A stretch of 64,000 nucleotides of DNA. Origin: Centrapalus pauciflorus (Eukaryota; Streptophyta; Magnoliopsida; Asterales; Asteraceae). Below, piece after piece: positions 48,014 to 57,437 of this stretch (positions within the stretch are counted from its first letter, which is position 1; every line of letters begins with the position of its first letter). A program made the position numbers and the translations under genes. The stretch spans positions 248,001 to 312,000 of the forward strand of contig JAANYP010006705.1 in assembly GCA_020465985.1 (NCBI GenBank), in the 5' to 3' direction. The notes beneath the pieces were generated by a model that worked only from the letters and a program-made list of their open reading frames with translations, made no database searches and had not been told where the DNA came from.

Positions 48014-49687
48014 ATGGCAACAGCAAGTGTGCAAACACAAGCTGGAAGTCCCCAGAACCAAGAACAGAGGGGCCCAGAGGTTTCTACTTCTGGTATTAAT
48101 GTCGGTGATAGATCACAAGCACCACAGGTGTTTTCTGATCTTGAGACTAGTCTGCAACTCATGCTTTTGACGGATCCCAAGCTGAAACCTGTTGTAGCTA
48201 TGTTGGAATACCAAATGTCCATCATTGCTGCACAGGGTGCACAAATAATGGCTCTAAAGCAATCAGAAATGGCTCAAAATCAGAGGATGGATTATCTTCA
48301 TAAGGGGTTTACCCTTTGTGGAAATAAGCTCATTCAATTAGAGCGTTTGATTCAAACCCAAGGGGCAAAGGTTGTAGGTCCTCCTGACCAAACCAATGCT
48401 TCCAAAAAGGGGGAGAATCAGGAGGTTCCTAAATCAGTCCAAGCAGCTCCAACAACAACAACAGTCCAAGTAGCACCAACAGTCCCAGTTTCTAGGCTAG
48501 CAGTCCCAACAGCTTCTCAAGCTGTTAGCCTAGAAACTCAAGCTGCTCCTTCAAAAGTCACTGGAGTTGTAATCAGGGAAGGCATTCAAGCTCCATCGAG
48601 TACAGTCCAAGCAACATCTTCTGCTGCAAAAGACAAAGGCAAGGGCATTCTTATTGAGTCTCCAAAGCACAAATTCTCCTCCAAAGAAGCCCAGATTGCC
48701 TTTGATGCTGAAGTTGCCAAAAGGTTAGCAGAAGAACAGGATAAAGAATTAGATCAGCAAGCCCAGCCCCCAATAGATGATGATGAGACATTAGGTGATT
48801 ACCTAAAGGGGTTTGTGGGCAAACAAGGTGAAAAGAAGAGAAAGATGCCAACAGGGCACACTAAAGCTGAGCACAGAAGATTTTTGATAAATTTTGCATT
48901 TGCAGCTGGAATTCCAAAGAAAATGGCTCAGTCCATGACAACTGAAAGGCTGCAAGAGATTCATGACAAGGAGATGGACAAAAGAAAGAGAACAAAAGTC
49001 TCTCCAGAAGCTCAACCATCCCAAGAAGTCCAACCATCAACTCAATCAGTCCAAACTGAAGCTGCTGCCAGTATACCTGTTCCCACTGATCAAGCTGCTC
49101 TTTCTATTCCTTCATCGGTTAAAAGGGTGCTCTTTGAGCAACAACTACAAAAGGCCATGGAGATAGAGAAGCTGATTGATCAGCATGATTTCACAAAGCC
49201 TCTGATCAACTACTGGTTTGCTAAGTCACTGGATGACCGTGACTTGAAAATTAAGTTTGTGATAAGAAGAGAGTCTGGACCAGAAGAAGAATATGATACA
49301 TTTTGGCAGATGGTTCAGAAGTTGACCAGAGAAGAGCTTATCAGAATGCACAATATTGGGTCTGTATCACAAGTTAGATCTGCTCTACCACAAGTGAAGC
49401 AAGTAATTAAAGATCTAAAATCAATTGTTGACCCTGAATCTGCAAGGATAGAAATAGAGGATGCTGTGAAGAAGGGGAAGAAGGTCAAGCAAGTTGATCT
49501 GTTTGTCAAGTCAAGGACATACAGAATCAAATTTTCAGATGGACCTGGTATATTCTTCAATCTCGAATTTTATGATTTACCAAAAGATATGCTACTTCAG
49601 ACAAAATCTGTTAGGGTATCTTGTGATAAAGATGAGATGAAGAAAGAATTTTTGAAGGCTGTAGATCAGAAACTTGCACAGTTGTAA
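48014..49687 (+). CDS. Extra ORF after pol, 3' part (557 aa)
   Basis: The second half of the extra ORF, in a different frame from the first; this frame is open back to about 47930, so the ATG at 48014 may not be a true start. The N-terminal part has a helical, probably coiled-coil stretch (TSLQLMLLTDPKLKP through LERLIQ). Next comes a long low-complexity Gln/Ala/Thr/Pro segment, a charged segment with KKRKMP, and a C-terminal conserved-looking region (LINYWFAKSLDDRDLKIKF, then EEYDTFWQMVQKL). It stops at 49687, about 90 bp before the polypurine tract. Function unknown; a structural or RNA-binding role is only a guess. Confidence 0.75.
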   Translation: MATASVQTQAGSPQNQEQRGPEVSTSGINVGDRSQAPQVFSDLETSLQLMLLTDPKLKPVVAMLEYQMSIIAAQGAQIMALKQSEMAQNQRMDYLHKGFTLCGNKLIQLERLIQTQGAKVVGPPDQTNASKKGENQEVPKSVQAAPTTTTVQVAPTVPVSRLAVPTASQAVSLETQAAPSKVTGVVIREGIQAPSSTVQATSSAAKDKGKGILIESPKHKFSSKEAQIAFDAEVAKRLAEEQDKELDQQAQPPIDDDETLGDYLKGFVGKQGEKKRKMPTGHTKAEHRRFLINFAFAAGIPKKMAQSMTTERLQEIHDKEMDKRKRTKVSPEAQPSQEVQPSTQSVQTEAAASIPVPTDQAALSIPSSVKRVLFEQQLQKAMEIEKLIDQHDFTKPLINYWFAKSLDDRDLKIKFVIRRESGPEEEYDTFWQMVQKLTREELIRMHNIGSVSQVRSALPQVKQVIKDLKSIVDPESARIEIEDAVKKGKKVKQVDLFVKSRTYRIKFSDGPGIFFNLEFYDLPKDMLLQTKSVRVSCDKDEMKKEFLKAVDQKLAQL

Positions 49688-49778
49688 GTTTTTGAAAGCC
49701 TTGGTTTGTAAATAACAATTTACTTATTCATTTCCATTTTTGTATAGAACTTAAAGTCTTGTGTAAAGAATTTAAGTT

Positions 49779-49788
49779 AGGGGGAGAT
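49779..49788 (+). other. Polypurine tract of the Copia element
   Basis: AGGGGGAGAT directly precedes the 3' LTR and is the expected primer for plus-strand DNA synthesis. Confidence 0.9.
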
Positions 49789-50456
49789 TGTTGGGAAATA
49801 GTTTAAGTATGCTCAAGCTGTTAGTTAGACTTCTCAGACTGTTAGTAGATTTTTTATGTAAATACAAAGTTCATGCTGCTAGTTGAAGAAACTCGAGCTG
49901 CCAGTGTAAAAGTTCAAGCTTCTAGAGCAAAACAACTCAAGCTGCTCAGTTCATGCTGTCAAGACATTCAAGCTGCTCAACAGTTTCATAAACAGAAAGT
50001 GCTGATTTTCAGGAAAGATATCTACACGAAGATTCCAGCATATCTACTATCAGAGAAGTCATAGTCCTTCAAGGAAACAAGTCCAAAAAGCAATATAAAT
50101 AGACAGAATATTGTATAGAAGAATATAGAAGTTTTCTGCATATTTTGAGTCTGTAATTGCTTTGTTGATTAAGTTTTCATAAGCCTCTAAGGTTGTAAAA
50201 CCCTAAGAACAGTCTGTGTTCTTCGTCTAATCAAAACAGATTCGAGGTGATTGTAATCATTGAATTCAGCAATACAAACAGTCTTGATTACTTCTTATGT
50301 TTTATGCTTCATTGGTTCTGAAAGTTTTTGTTAAAATAATTAAGTGTTATTCCGCAAACTTCTTAATTAAACTTTGATTCAAAGCAAGATTATTGATTTA
50401 TACTCTGATAAATTTCAAATTAGTTAATCTTGGTTATTCAGTTTTAGATCCTGACA
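49789..50456 (+). repeat. 3' LTR of the Copia element
   Basis: 668 bp, nearly identical to the 5' LTR. By eye the differences are two near 49921-49923, one near 50243 and one near 50421. Confidence 0.95.
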
Positions 50457-51019
50457 TTTTGCAAACACATATACATGGGTTGATTAACCTATATATTATA
50501 ATAAAACAAAACAATTCATGTTATATATCAATTCTACAATACAAGATTATTTTTCCACATCTTTTTCCAAATTTCACACCTTAACTTAATTGCATTAAAT
50601 ATTGACTTTATTTTTTTTCATTAATTAATTAGTTATAAATTATATTTTGTAACATTTAAAATTAATGTTTACCTAAAATAAATATCTATCATTATTATTC
50701 ATAATAATCATAATTAGATCCAAATGTATAAATTTGAATTTGTTGTGGAAATTATTATTATTATGTATAATAAAGGAAAACATTAAATATCACGTGTCAC
50801 CTCTAAGTTCACCAAAAAGATAATTACAACTTATAAAAAATAAAAGATAAACACAATTTAATATTTTTAAAAAAGATAAATATACTCTATTTTTTAATCT
50901 GTAAATAATAAAAGATAAACACAATTATTATTTTTTTATGTTTTTATTTTTACTCATAAACATTTTATATCAATAAATTTTATTAAAAATATCCACGTAA
51001 TACGTGGGTTATAAACTAG

Positions 51020-51292
51020 TTTGTTTTATTTCATTGGTGAAAACAAATTACAAAAGTATGTGCAAAAAGAACAAGTTAAAGCATATTTTAAATACTTTTA
51101 CTTTGAAGACAAATGATACAACTTATATTTCAAACAACTCGTTGAGAAATATCTAGCTCTTAAATGTAGCAAATGTGTTGAGCATTGATCCGAGCTTGTT
51201 CTTGTATAGAACGTTTTGCATTTAATGCTTTTAATCATATTGTTAACGTTGCCACTTTTTAATTGGTTGATAAGGAAGCATTAAATAATGGG
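51020..51292. other. Intergenic DNA
   Basis: A short unannotated stretch between the Helitron end and the inverted-repeat element. No feature recognised. Confidence 0.35.
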
Positions 51293-54204
51293 GAAATTTC
51301 GTAAAAAAATCATAAAACTACAAGTTTTTTTCAATTAGGTCATTCATTCAAAATTTTTGTATGATAAGTCCCTTAACCAAATAAAAATCACGAATTTGGT
51401 GTTTTCTCAAAAAAAAAAAAAGTTACCGGTAACCTGATGAGCGGGTTGCAAATTGCTGACGTGTATTTTATAAATCTATGATTTTTTTTTTCCGATTAAG
51501 TCTATCAACTAAATTGTTTTGTCTTACAAATCTCTCAACTAAATTATTTTGTATTATAAATCCCTCAACTAAAAAAACTTTAATTAACTTTTACTTATTT
51601 CAAAAGAATAAAAGCATGATTCATTTCAATTTTTAAACTTTTGACTGTATAAAACTACAACTCATGTCATTTTTCTAAACGAAAATTGCTACAACTATTT
51701 ATTGACGATCCGAAAAAATGTTGAACCCTTAACTAAAATAGCTATAGCTATTATGATTTTGATTTCTTCCGATCGGAAAAAACAACGAGCTAATCCACTT
51801 TTAAGTTTTAATCGTTAATAAATTGTGTAGTTATTTTCGTTTGAAAAAACGTAATGTATTATCGTTTTAAACAAAACAATCTGTAATCCATTCGTTTTTC
51901 GAATGAAAATGGTTACAACTATTTATTATTATTGGAAGATGAAATCGGAAGGAATTAGTGTTTTTAAAAGTTAAAAAAAACTAAAAATAATAAGAATGAT
52001 TCGCCTTATTATATTGAAAGTTCAAAATCAAAAGATTTCATATAATACTATTTAATAAACAATGATATATTATATAAATATAATATAAAGATAAATAAAC
52101 ATCCAAAGTAAATATACAAAAATAATTTTAAATCTTAAGAAGAAAATAAAATCGTAAATAAATAGTTGTATAATAGTTAAAAGATTATCAATAATAATAA
52201 TAATAAATTAGCAGGGTACTTAATCGAAAAAATTTTATACTTTGGTGGTTTTTACAAGGGCAAATGACTAAAATAGTAACAAGTTTTGACATTTTTATCA
52301 TTCATAGTAACATTATTTATTTTTTATCATTAATAGTAACAACTTTTTATTTTTCTATCAATAATAGTAACGGGTGACCTGTAAACCTGTTTAGCAGGTC
52401 ACCAACTTTTCATTTATAAAAAATAGTAACATCTTTACAGACTTTTATCAATAATAGTAACATATCAAATTAAAAACATAATTTTTGTTATTTTATTAAG
52501 TTTTCTAATATTTCATAAATACCAAAATAAACCAAATTTTTATTCCAATTATTTACGGATAGATAATATTCAATTATTTTCACAATTATATATAATATGA
52601 ATGAAAAAATACTATGTATCATTTCAATTTTCACATTTTCCAACAAAAAAACTACGAACCATCATTTTTTTAGTTTTTCCGAATAAAATAGTACAAATCG
52701 TTTCATTTTTTAGTTTTTTACAATCTAAATGGGTCATAGTTTTTTTATTTAAAAAACAATAAATCAATATATTTTTCATTCATAAAACTATAAACCACAA
52801 TGAGTCATGGTTTTTCCATTTATTGAAAAACAAAAATGAATGGATCACAAACTTTTTCATTCGTAGTACTTTTCATTTGGAATAAAAAAATTATAAATTG
52901 ATCAGCTTTTTAGTAAATTCCAAACGAAATTGATTACAAACCATACAACTTTTAGCTTTCCCGGATGAAAAGCTACGACCCAATCATGTATTAGATTTTT
53001 TTTACAAAAAAGTTTTAATCATTTTGATTTTTCGTACAAAATAATTGCAACTCATTTATTTTTGTGTTTTTAACAACGAAAAAAACTATGAATTATTTCA
53101 GTTTATAGTTTTGCCTAATTAAAAATATTGCAATCCAAAAAAACGATACATAACCACTTGTACGAAACTATTAAACTGGAATAATTCATAGTTTTTTTTG
53201 TTGTTAAAAACACAAAAATGAATGAGTTGCAATTATTTTGTATGAAAAATCAAAATGATTTATAGTTTTTTGTAAAATAAAAAATAAAAAACATGATTGG
53301 GTCATATTTTCATCCGGGAAAGCTAAAAGTTGTATGATTTGTAATCAATTTCGCTTGGAATTTAATAAAAAACTGATCAATTTGTAATTTTTTTATTTCA
53401 AATGAAAACTACTACGAATGAAAAAGGTATTGCGACGCATTCATTTTCTAGTTTTTCAATGAAAAGAAAAACCACGACTCATTGTGGTTTATAGTTTTAT
53501 GAATGAAAAATATTGAGACTCATTTTGATTTTTTTGTTTTTTAAATAAAAAAACTATTACCCATTTAGATTGGAAAAAACTAAAAAATGGAACGATTTGT
53601 ATTATTTTATTTGGAAAAACTAAGAAAATGATGGTTCGTAGTTTTTTGTTGGAAAAAGTGAAAATTGAAATGATTCACAGAATTTTTTCATTCATATTAT
53701 ATATAATGATGAATAGGTAATCAAATTTTATTTATCTGTAAATATTCAGAATAAAAATTATGTTTATTTTGGTGTTTATGGAATATTAGAAAACTTAAAA
53801 AAAAAATATGTTTTTAATTTCATATGTTACTATTATTGATAAAAATCTGAAAAGATGTTACTATTTTTGATAACTGAAAAGTTAGTGACCTGCTAAACAG
53901 GTTTACAGGTCACCCATTACTATTATTGATAGAAAAATAAAAAGTTGTTACTATTAATGATAAAAAATAAATAATGTTACTATTAATGATAAAAAATAAG
54001 TAATGTTACTATTAATGATAAAAATTTCAAAACTTGTTACTATTTTTGGTCATTTGCCCTCTTTACAAAATAGGTTTAAGTATGTTAACCTCCTATAGCA
54101 GGTTGACGGGTGAATTTGCAGTTTGAAGACTTACCAGAAAAAGAAAATGAATTGGGGACTTAATCGAAATTTTTTTATACCTTTATGGTTTTTTTGCATA
54201 ATTT
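51293..54204. mobile_element. Inverted-repeat element hosting the 1.8 kb foldback
   Basis: The outer ends are inverted: GAAATTTCGTAAAAAAATCATAAAAC on the left against GAAAATTATGCAAAAAAACCATAAAG read inward from the right. Inner pieces also pair (TTACCGGTAACCTGATGAGC with the complement of GCAGGTTGACGGGTGAATTT). With the inner 1,802-bp element removed it is about 1.1 kb. Boundaries are approximate. Confidence 0.5.
52258..54059. mobile_element. 1.8 kb Mutator-type foldback element
   Basis: 1,802 bp forming one near-perfect inverted repeat with arms of about 850 bp around a loop of about 50 bp (53114-53164). The ends are GGGCAAATGACTAAAATAG and the complement of CTATTTTTGGTCATTTGCCC. Flanking 9-mers TTTTTACAA (52249-52257) and TCTTTACAA (54060-54068) match at 8 of 9. 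Matching pairs include TGACCTGTAAACCTGTTTAG with CTAAACAGGTTTACAGGTCA. No protein coding capacity. A transcript would fold into a very long hairpin. Confidence 0.85.
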
Positions 54205-55189
54205 TCTTTTAATTATTTGGATGACTCATTGTCATTAAATGAACCACATATAGTATAAAAGCATTATTAAATAATACTTTTGCATGCATCATTCTTTTTG
54301 TTGATTTTCATCCTACGGACAACCCTTTTAAGATCTTTGTCAACATGCTTTGTAATTTGAAATGTTCCCGCTTATATTTGGGTAAAAGTTAAATTCAAAT
54401 TACATTGGAGTTAGTAAGTTCATCTATTAGAAAATTACTGATTAACTTCATTCTTGACTTAAAGTAACCGCTTACTGGTCTTCTACATCAGCGAGCAACT
54501 CTTTCCTCGTCTTTAACTTCGTCTTCAGGGAGTGTATCTTTAATTCATGAGTCAAGAATAAATGGAAATTCTCAATGACTGTTCGTACTGAGAGTTTTAG
54601 ATCAAAAAGTTGTATCGGGACGACAACTCTTAAATCACTGAAACAGACTTTAGTGATTTGACTTCTTCACCATTTTCTAAATACAATATGAATAAAAGGG
54701 ACCTTGGTTTGGGGCCCAAAGGAGGGAGACGCTCATGCCGCTTCACCTGACCAACACCCTTCATCTTCTTTCTTCCATTTTAATGTCTCATCTTCTTCAT
54801 TTCCCTTCAAAGCTTTAAAATAACTTTATTTGTCGAGATGAGTTGAGTACACCATGTTCCATTTCCTTCTGACTTACTTGCGTTGGAGATGAGCTAAAAT
54901 GGAATGACATGGCCTGGAAAGCAGGTAGGATTTAAGGCGAGCTCCTGGTATTGTTTTTATTGCATTCATTTGTAGTTTATTGAGAATTACCGTTAAGATT
55001 GATTCTTCATTCTAATGACTAATGAGTGTTATCATTTGAAGTTGAAATTCACAAGATAGGTCACACATTTGCAATGCCATTTTTATTCATACGCGAGCTA
55101 CTTTCATTATGAACACAAAAAAAACTTACATAAGCCTTAGAAGGTATTACATAATTACGTATGGTCATTAATATAACCATTAAAAATAA
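54205..55189. other. Intergenic DNA without recognised genes
   Basis: No conserved coding sequence. The 54690-54960 stretch is somewhat less AT-rich, with a few CTTCATCTTCTTTC runs, but frames are closed and I see no RNA gene. Confidence 0.35.
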
Positions 55190-55658
55190 GGGATATTTAT
55201 GTAAAAATTCCTATAGTTGAACCATTTTTGTGATTAAAACCACCAACTATTTTTCATTGCATAAAAACTCTCAACGGGAAAATCTAATGGAAGTAAGATA
55301 TTACAGGTTGTAACCTATTGAAAATCACAGGTCACCGTCGACAATTCACAGTCACCACTGAAATTTTATCAAAAAAAGTAAATTTCAAGAAAAAAACACA
55401 TATTTGTACAAAGAAATCAACAAAAATGTGATTTTGAATCATAAAACACAGACAAGTAAGTTTACGGGAAAGAATGTTCGTCGAAGACGAATGGTTGGTC
55501 AGCAGATTGGAACCGATTCATCAAGTTGCAAGTCATTATTTTTGAAAAAAAAAAACTCATTTTGATAAGTTTCAGTTAGTTGGGTTTTTTGTACAACGAA
55601 AAATGATTAGGATTTAATTCACAAAAATGGTCCAAACTGTTTTTTGCACAAATGGACC
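55190..55658. repeat. Diverged foldback element
   Basis: Inverted pieces GTTGAACCATTTTTGTGATT / TTCACAAAAATGGTCCAAAC and CAACTATTTTTCATTGCATA / TACAACGAAAAATGATTAGG link the two halves. The same words occur in the foldback at 38952-39467. The ends are poorly preserved. Confidence 0.5.
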
Positions 55659-56042
55659 TCAAAATAATAAATACCATAGAGCATATGCAGAATGGATGAA
55701 CAAGCCTAAGTTTGCTACATCAGCATCAAATAATTTATTCTTTCTCTTAAAACTACCATAAATATATCCGTCAAATTCTTAATGATCGGCAATTTGGGTC
55801 CCATAATTGGAATCAATAATACATATTCAATAATTTAAATAAGCCAAAAACATAACATAAAAGTTACCTATAACTCTATAAGCTAAGAAAATACATAAAA
55901 TCAAACATTCAAATACAAATAAATAATGATATATTTTAACCAAAGCACAAGAAACGATTTTTTTCTAATAAACAGAATCTAAAAAAAAAAAAAAAAAAAA
56001 AAAAGAGAAACCCATATGTATCCGATGTTATTGAAAATTCTT
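55659..56042. other. AT-rich intergenic DNA
   Basis: No gene. A poly-A run of about 23 bases lies at 55981-56003, possibly the tail of an old retroposed copy; no body could be recognised. Confidence 0.35.
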
Positions 56043-56325
56043 AGGGGCGTTTGGTTCACAGATTTTTTCTCTGGGATTTGCATTTTTTCAAAAAATTTGC
56101 ATTATGCAGCATTTGCATTTGTCATGATTTTGTCAAAGAATCTGCATTATCTTATTTGCTAATTTGAAGAATGCAAGGTAACTGAGATTTAAAATCCTTG
56201 AGGTGGGTGGGTGGGGGGGGGGGGCGAGGCTGGGTTTTTAAATTACAATGAATGAATGGATTTATGAAATCCTGGACAAGATTTTAAATGCAAATCCCAA
56301 TAAATCCGCGAACCAAACACCCCCT
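56043..56325. mobile_element. MITE with AGGGGCGTTTGGTTC ends
   Basis: The left end AGGGGCGTTTGGTTCACAGA and the right end read inward AGGGGGTGTTTGGTTCGCGGA give a TIR of about 20 bp with a few differences. The subterminal GATTTGCATTT/AAATGCAAATC pair also folds. The superfamily is uncertain because no clear duplication was found. It contains a G-run. Confidence 0.6.
56202..56224 (+). other. G-quadruplex-type sequence
   Basis: GGTGGGTGGGT followed by 12 consecutive G, within a MITE. It meets the four-G-tract pattern with one-base loops. Confidence 0.7.
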
Positions 56326-57437
56326 CAGAGAGGTGAAAGGAAGGAAAAATGAGAGAAATGAAAGGAAATATTTAATGTTAAGAAGAAATGATTTATGAGG
56401 TGTTTGGATTTGCATTTGAAAAGATGTTAGAACGTTTTAGAAAATAATAATTAGATAATAACTGTAACAAAACGTGCTGCCAAAAATTTCTTCTTGTAAA
56501 ATGACCTAACAATCACTTATTATTATTTCTTCTTCCATTCCCTGATGAAAGAAAGTTGATAAAGAGATAACATTCATTTTATGAATTTCTTAACATTTCC
56601 AGTAATTTCTTTACAATCGCCACCACGATTCCTTCTTCGAGATCACAACGTTAATGGTTGGAATTAACATGGACAAGAGAGTGAAAAATGATATGTAAAC
56701 AATAAAATCCTTTAAAAAGTAGAAATGTTCATAATCCTTCTTAATTTTTTCAATCAAATGTGTCTAGTACACACAAAAACAACAAATAAGAGATAAGAGA
56801 TGGATTCATATTTTCAAAAGCTTCAAATAAATTTCATTTTCCATATATGGCTATAGCCAACATGACACCCTTTATCGGTATATCTATGTTCTAAAAAAGT
56901 CAAATACGATGAATAAAAAGGGTCAACCCCTTTGTTTCTCTCGATACACGATCATACCCCAGGACACGAAACATCATCAAATCGTGCTCGAGATGTTTCA
57001 AAACTGTGAAACTAATTAAGTTATATCAATCCAAATACAAAAAATGATAAAACACAGTAGGAATACAATAAAGGTTGACCTTTTTCGAGACGGACACAAT
57101 AAGTTATTTGACTGTCTAAAAGTCAAATATAAACTGTTCTTTTAAACAGTTAAAATAGTATAAGTTAATAAAATATGAAAAAATGGCTAGTCCCTCAAAC
57201 TATTATTCTTCACTTAATGACTTCATATATAATCTTGAAAGAAAATGCAGATGCAAGATTATACTGCAAAAGCAAATCTTTACATTTCTTGTAAGAATGC
57301 TGCTATGTACAGTTACAGTTGATTATTATGCTTCTTTTGTGTCCATTGACTGGTCAAAAAAACTTACGATCGTTCCATCGTTGGTCAGCAGCTAGTCATT
57401 CTTCTTAGTTCTTATTGCCTGCACAATAGAATGTGTT
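56326..57437. other. Intergenic DNA and 3' flank of the phosphatase gene
   Basis: No independent gene supported. The part near 57200-57437 should include the phosphatase 3' UTR. A piece of the MITE family at 34877-35240 lies at about 56400-56510. Confidence 0.4.

Larger units (their letters stand above)
42568..50456 (+). mobile_element. Copia LTR retrotransposon with extra ORF, pol-deleted
   Basis: A complete 7,889-bp insertion with 668-bp LTRs and perfect TTTTG target duplications (42563-42567, 50457-50461). Order: LTR, PBS, gag, protease fragment, RNase H end, internal polypurine tract, extra ORF in two frames, polypurine tract, LTR. Integrase and reverse transcriptase are missing. The gag-protease-RNase H order with a DSG protease and RNase H last is Copia. 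The long gag with two zinc knuckles, the extra ORF after pol and repeated polypurine tracts suggest the Sirevirus lineage. I count four substitutions between the LTRs, so it inserted recently and was probably mobilised by an intact relative. Confidence 0.93.
42007..51019 (+). mobile_element. Helitron-like DNA split by a Copia insertion
   Basis: The left border fits a Helitron start (A then TCTATACTATATATAATAAG at 42007). The right border fits a Helitron end: a perfect CCACGT AAT ACGTGG hairpin (50993-51007), then CTAG at 51016-51019 followed by T. Removing the Copia element (42568-50456 plus one TTTTG) leaves about 1.1 kb. The two flanks each resemble the short Helitron at 15903-16380 from its start (ACCTTAACTTAATT, TTTACCTAAAATAAATAT), so this is probably two related copies head to tail, the second starting near 50488. 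A GGACCATTG/CAATGGTCC hairpin is near 42046. Confidence 0.55.

Noticed and set aside
54700..54960. Possible small gene or ncRNA in a less AT-rich patch
   Set aside because: Frames are closed, there are no splice-consistent exons with recognisable residues, and no RNA family signature.
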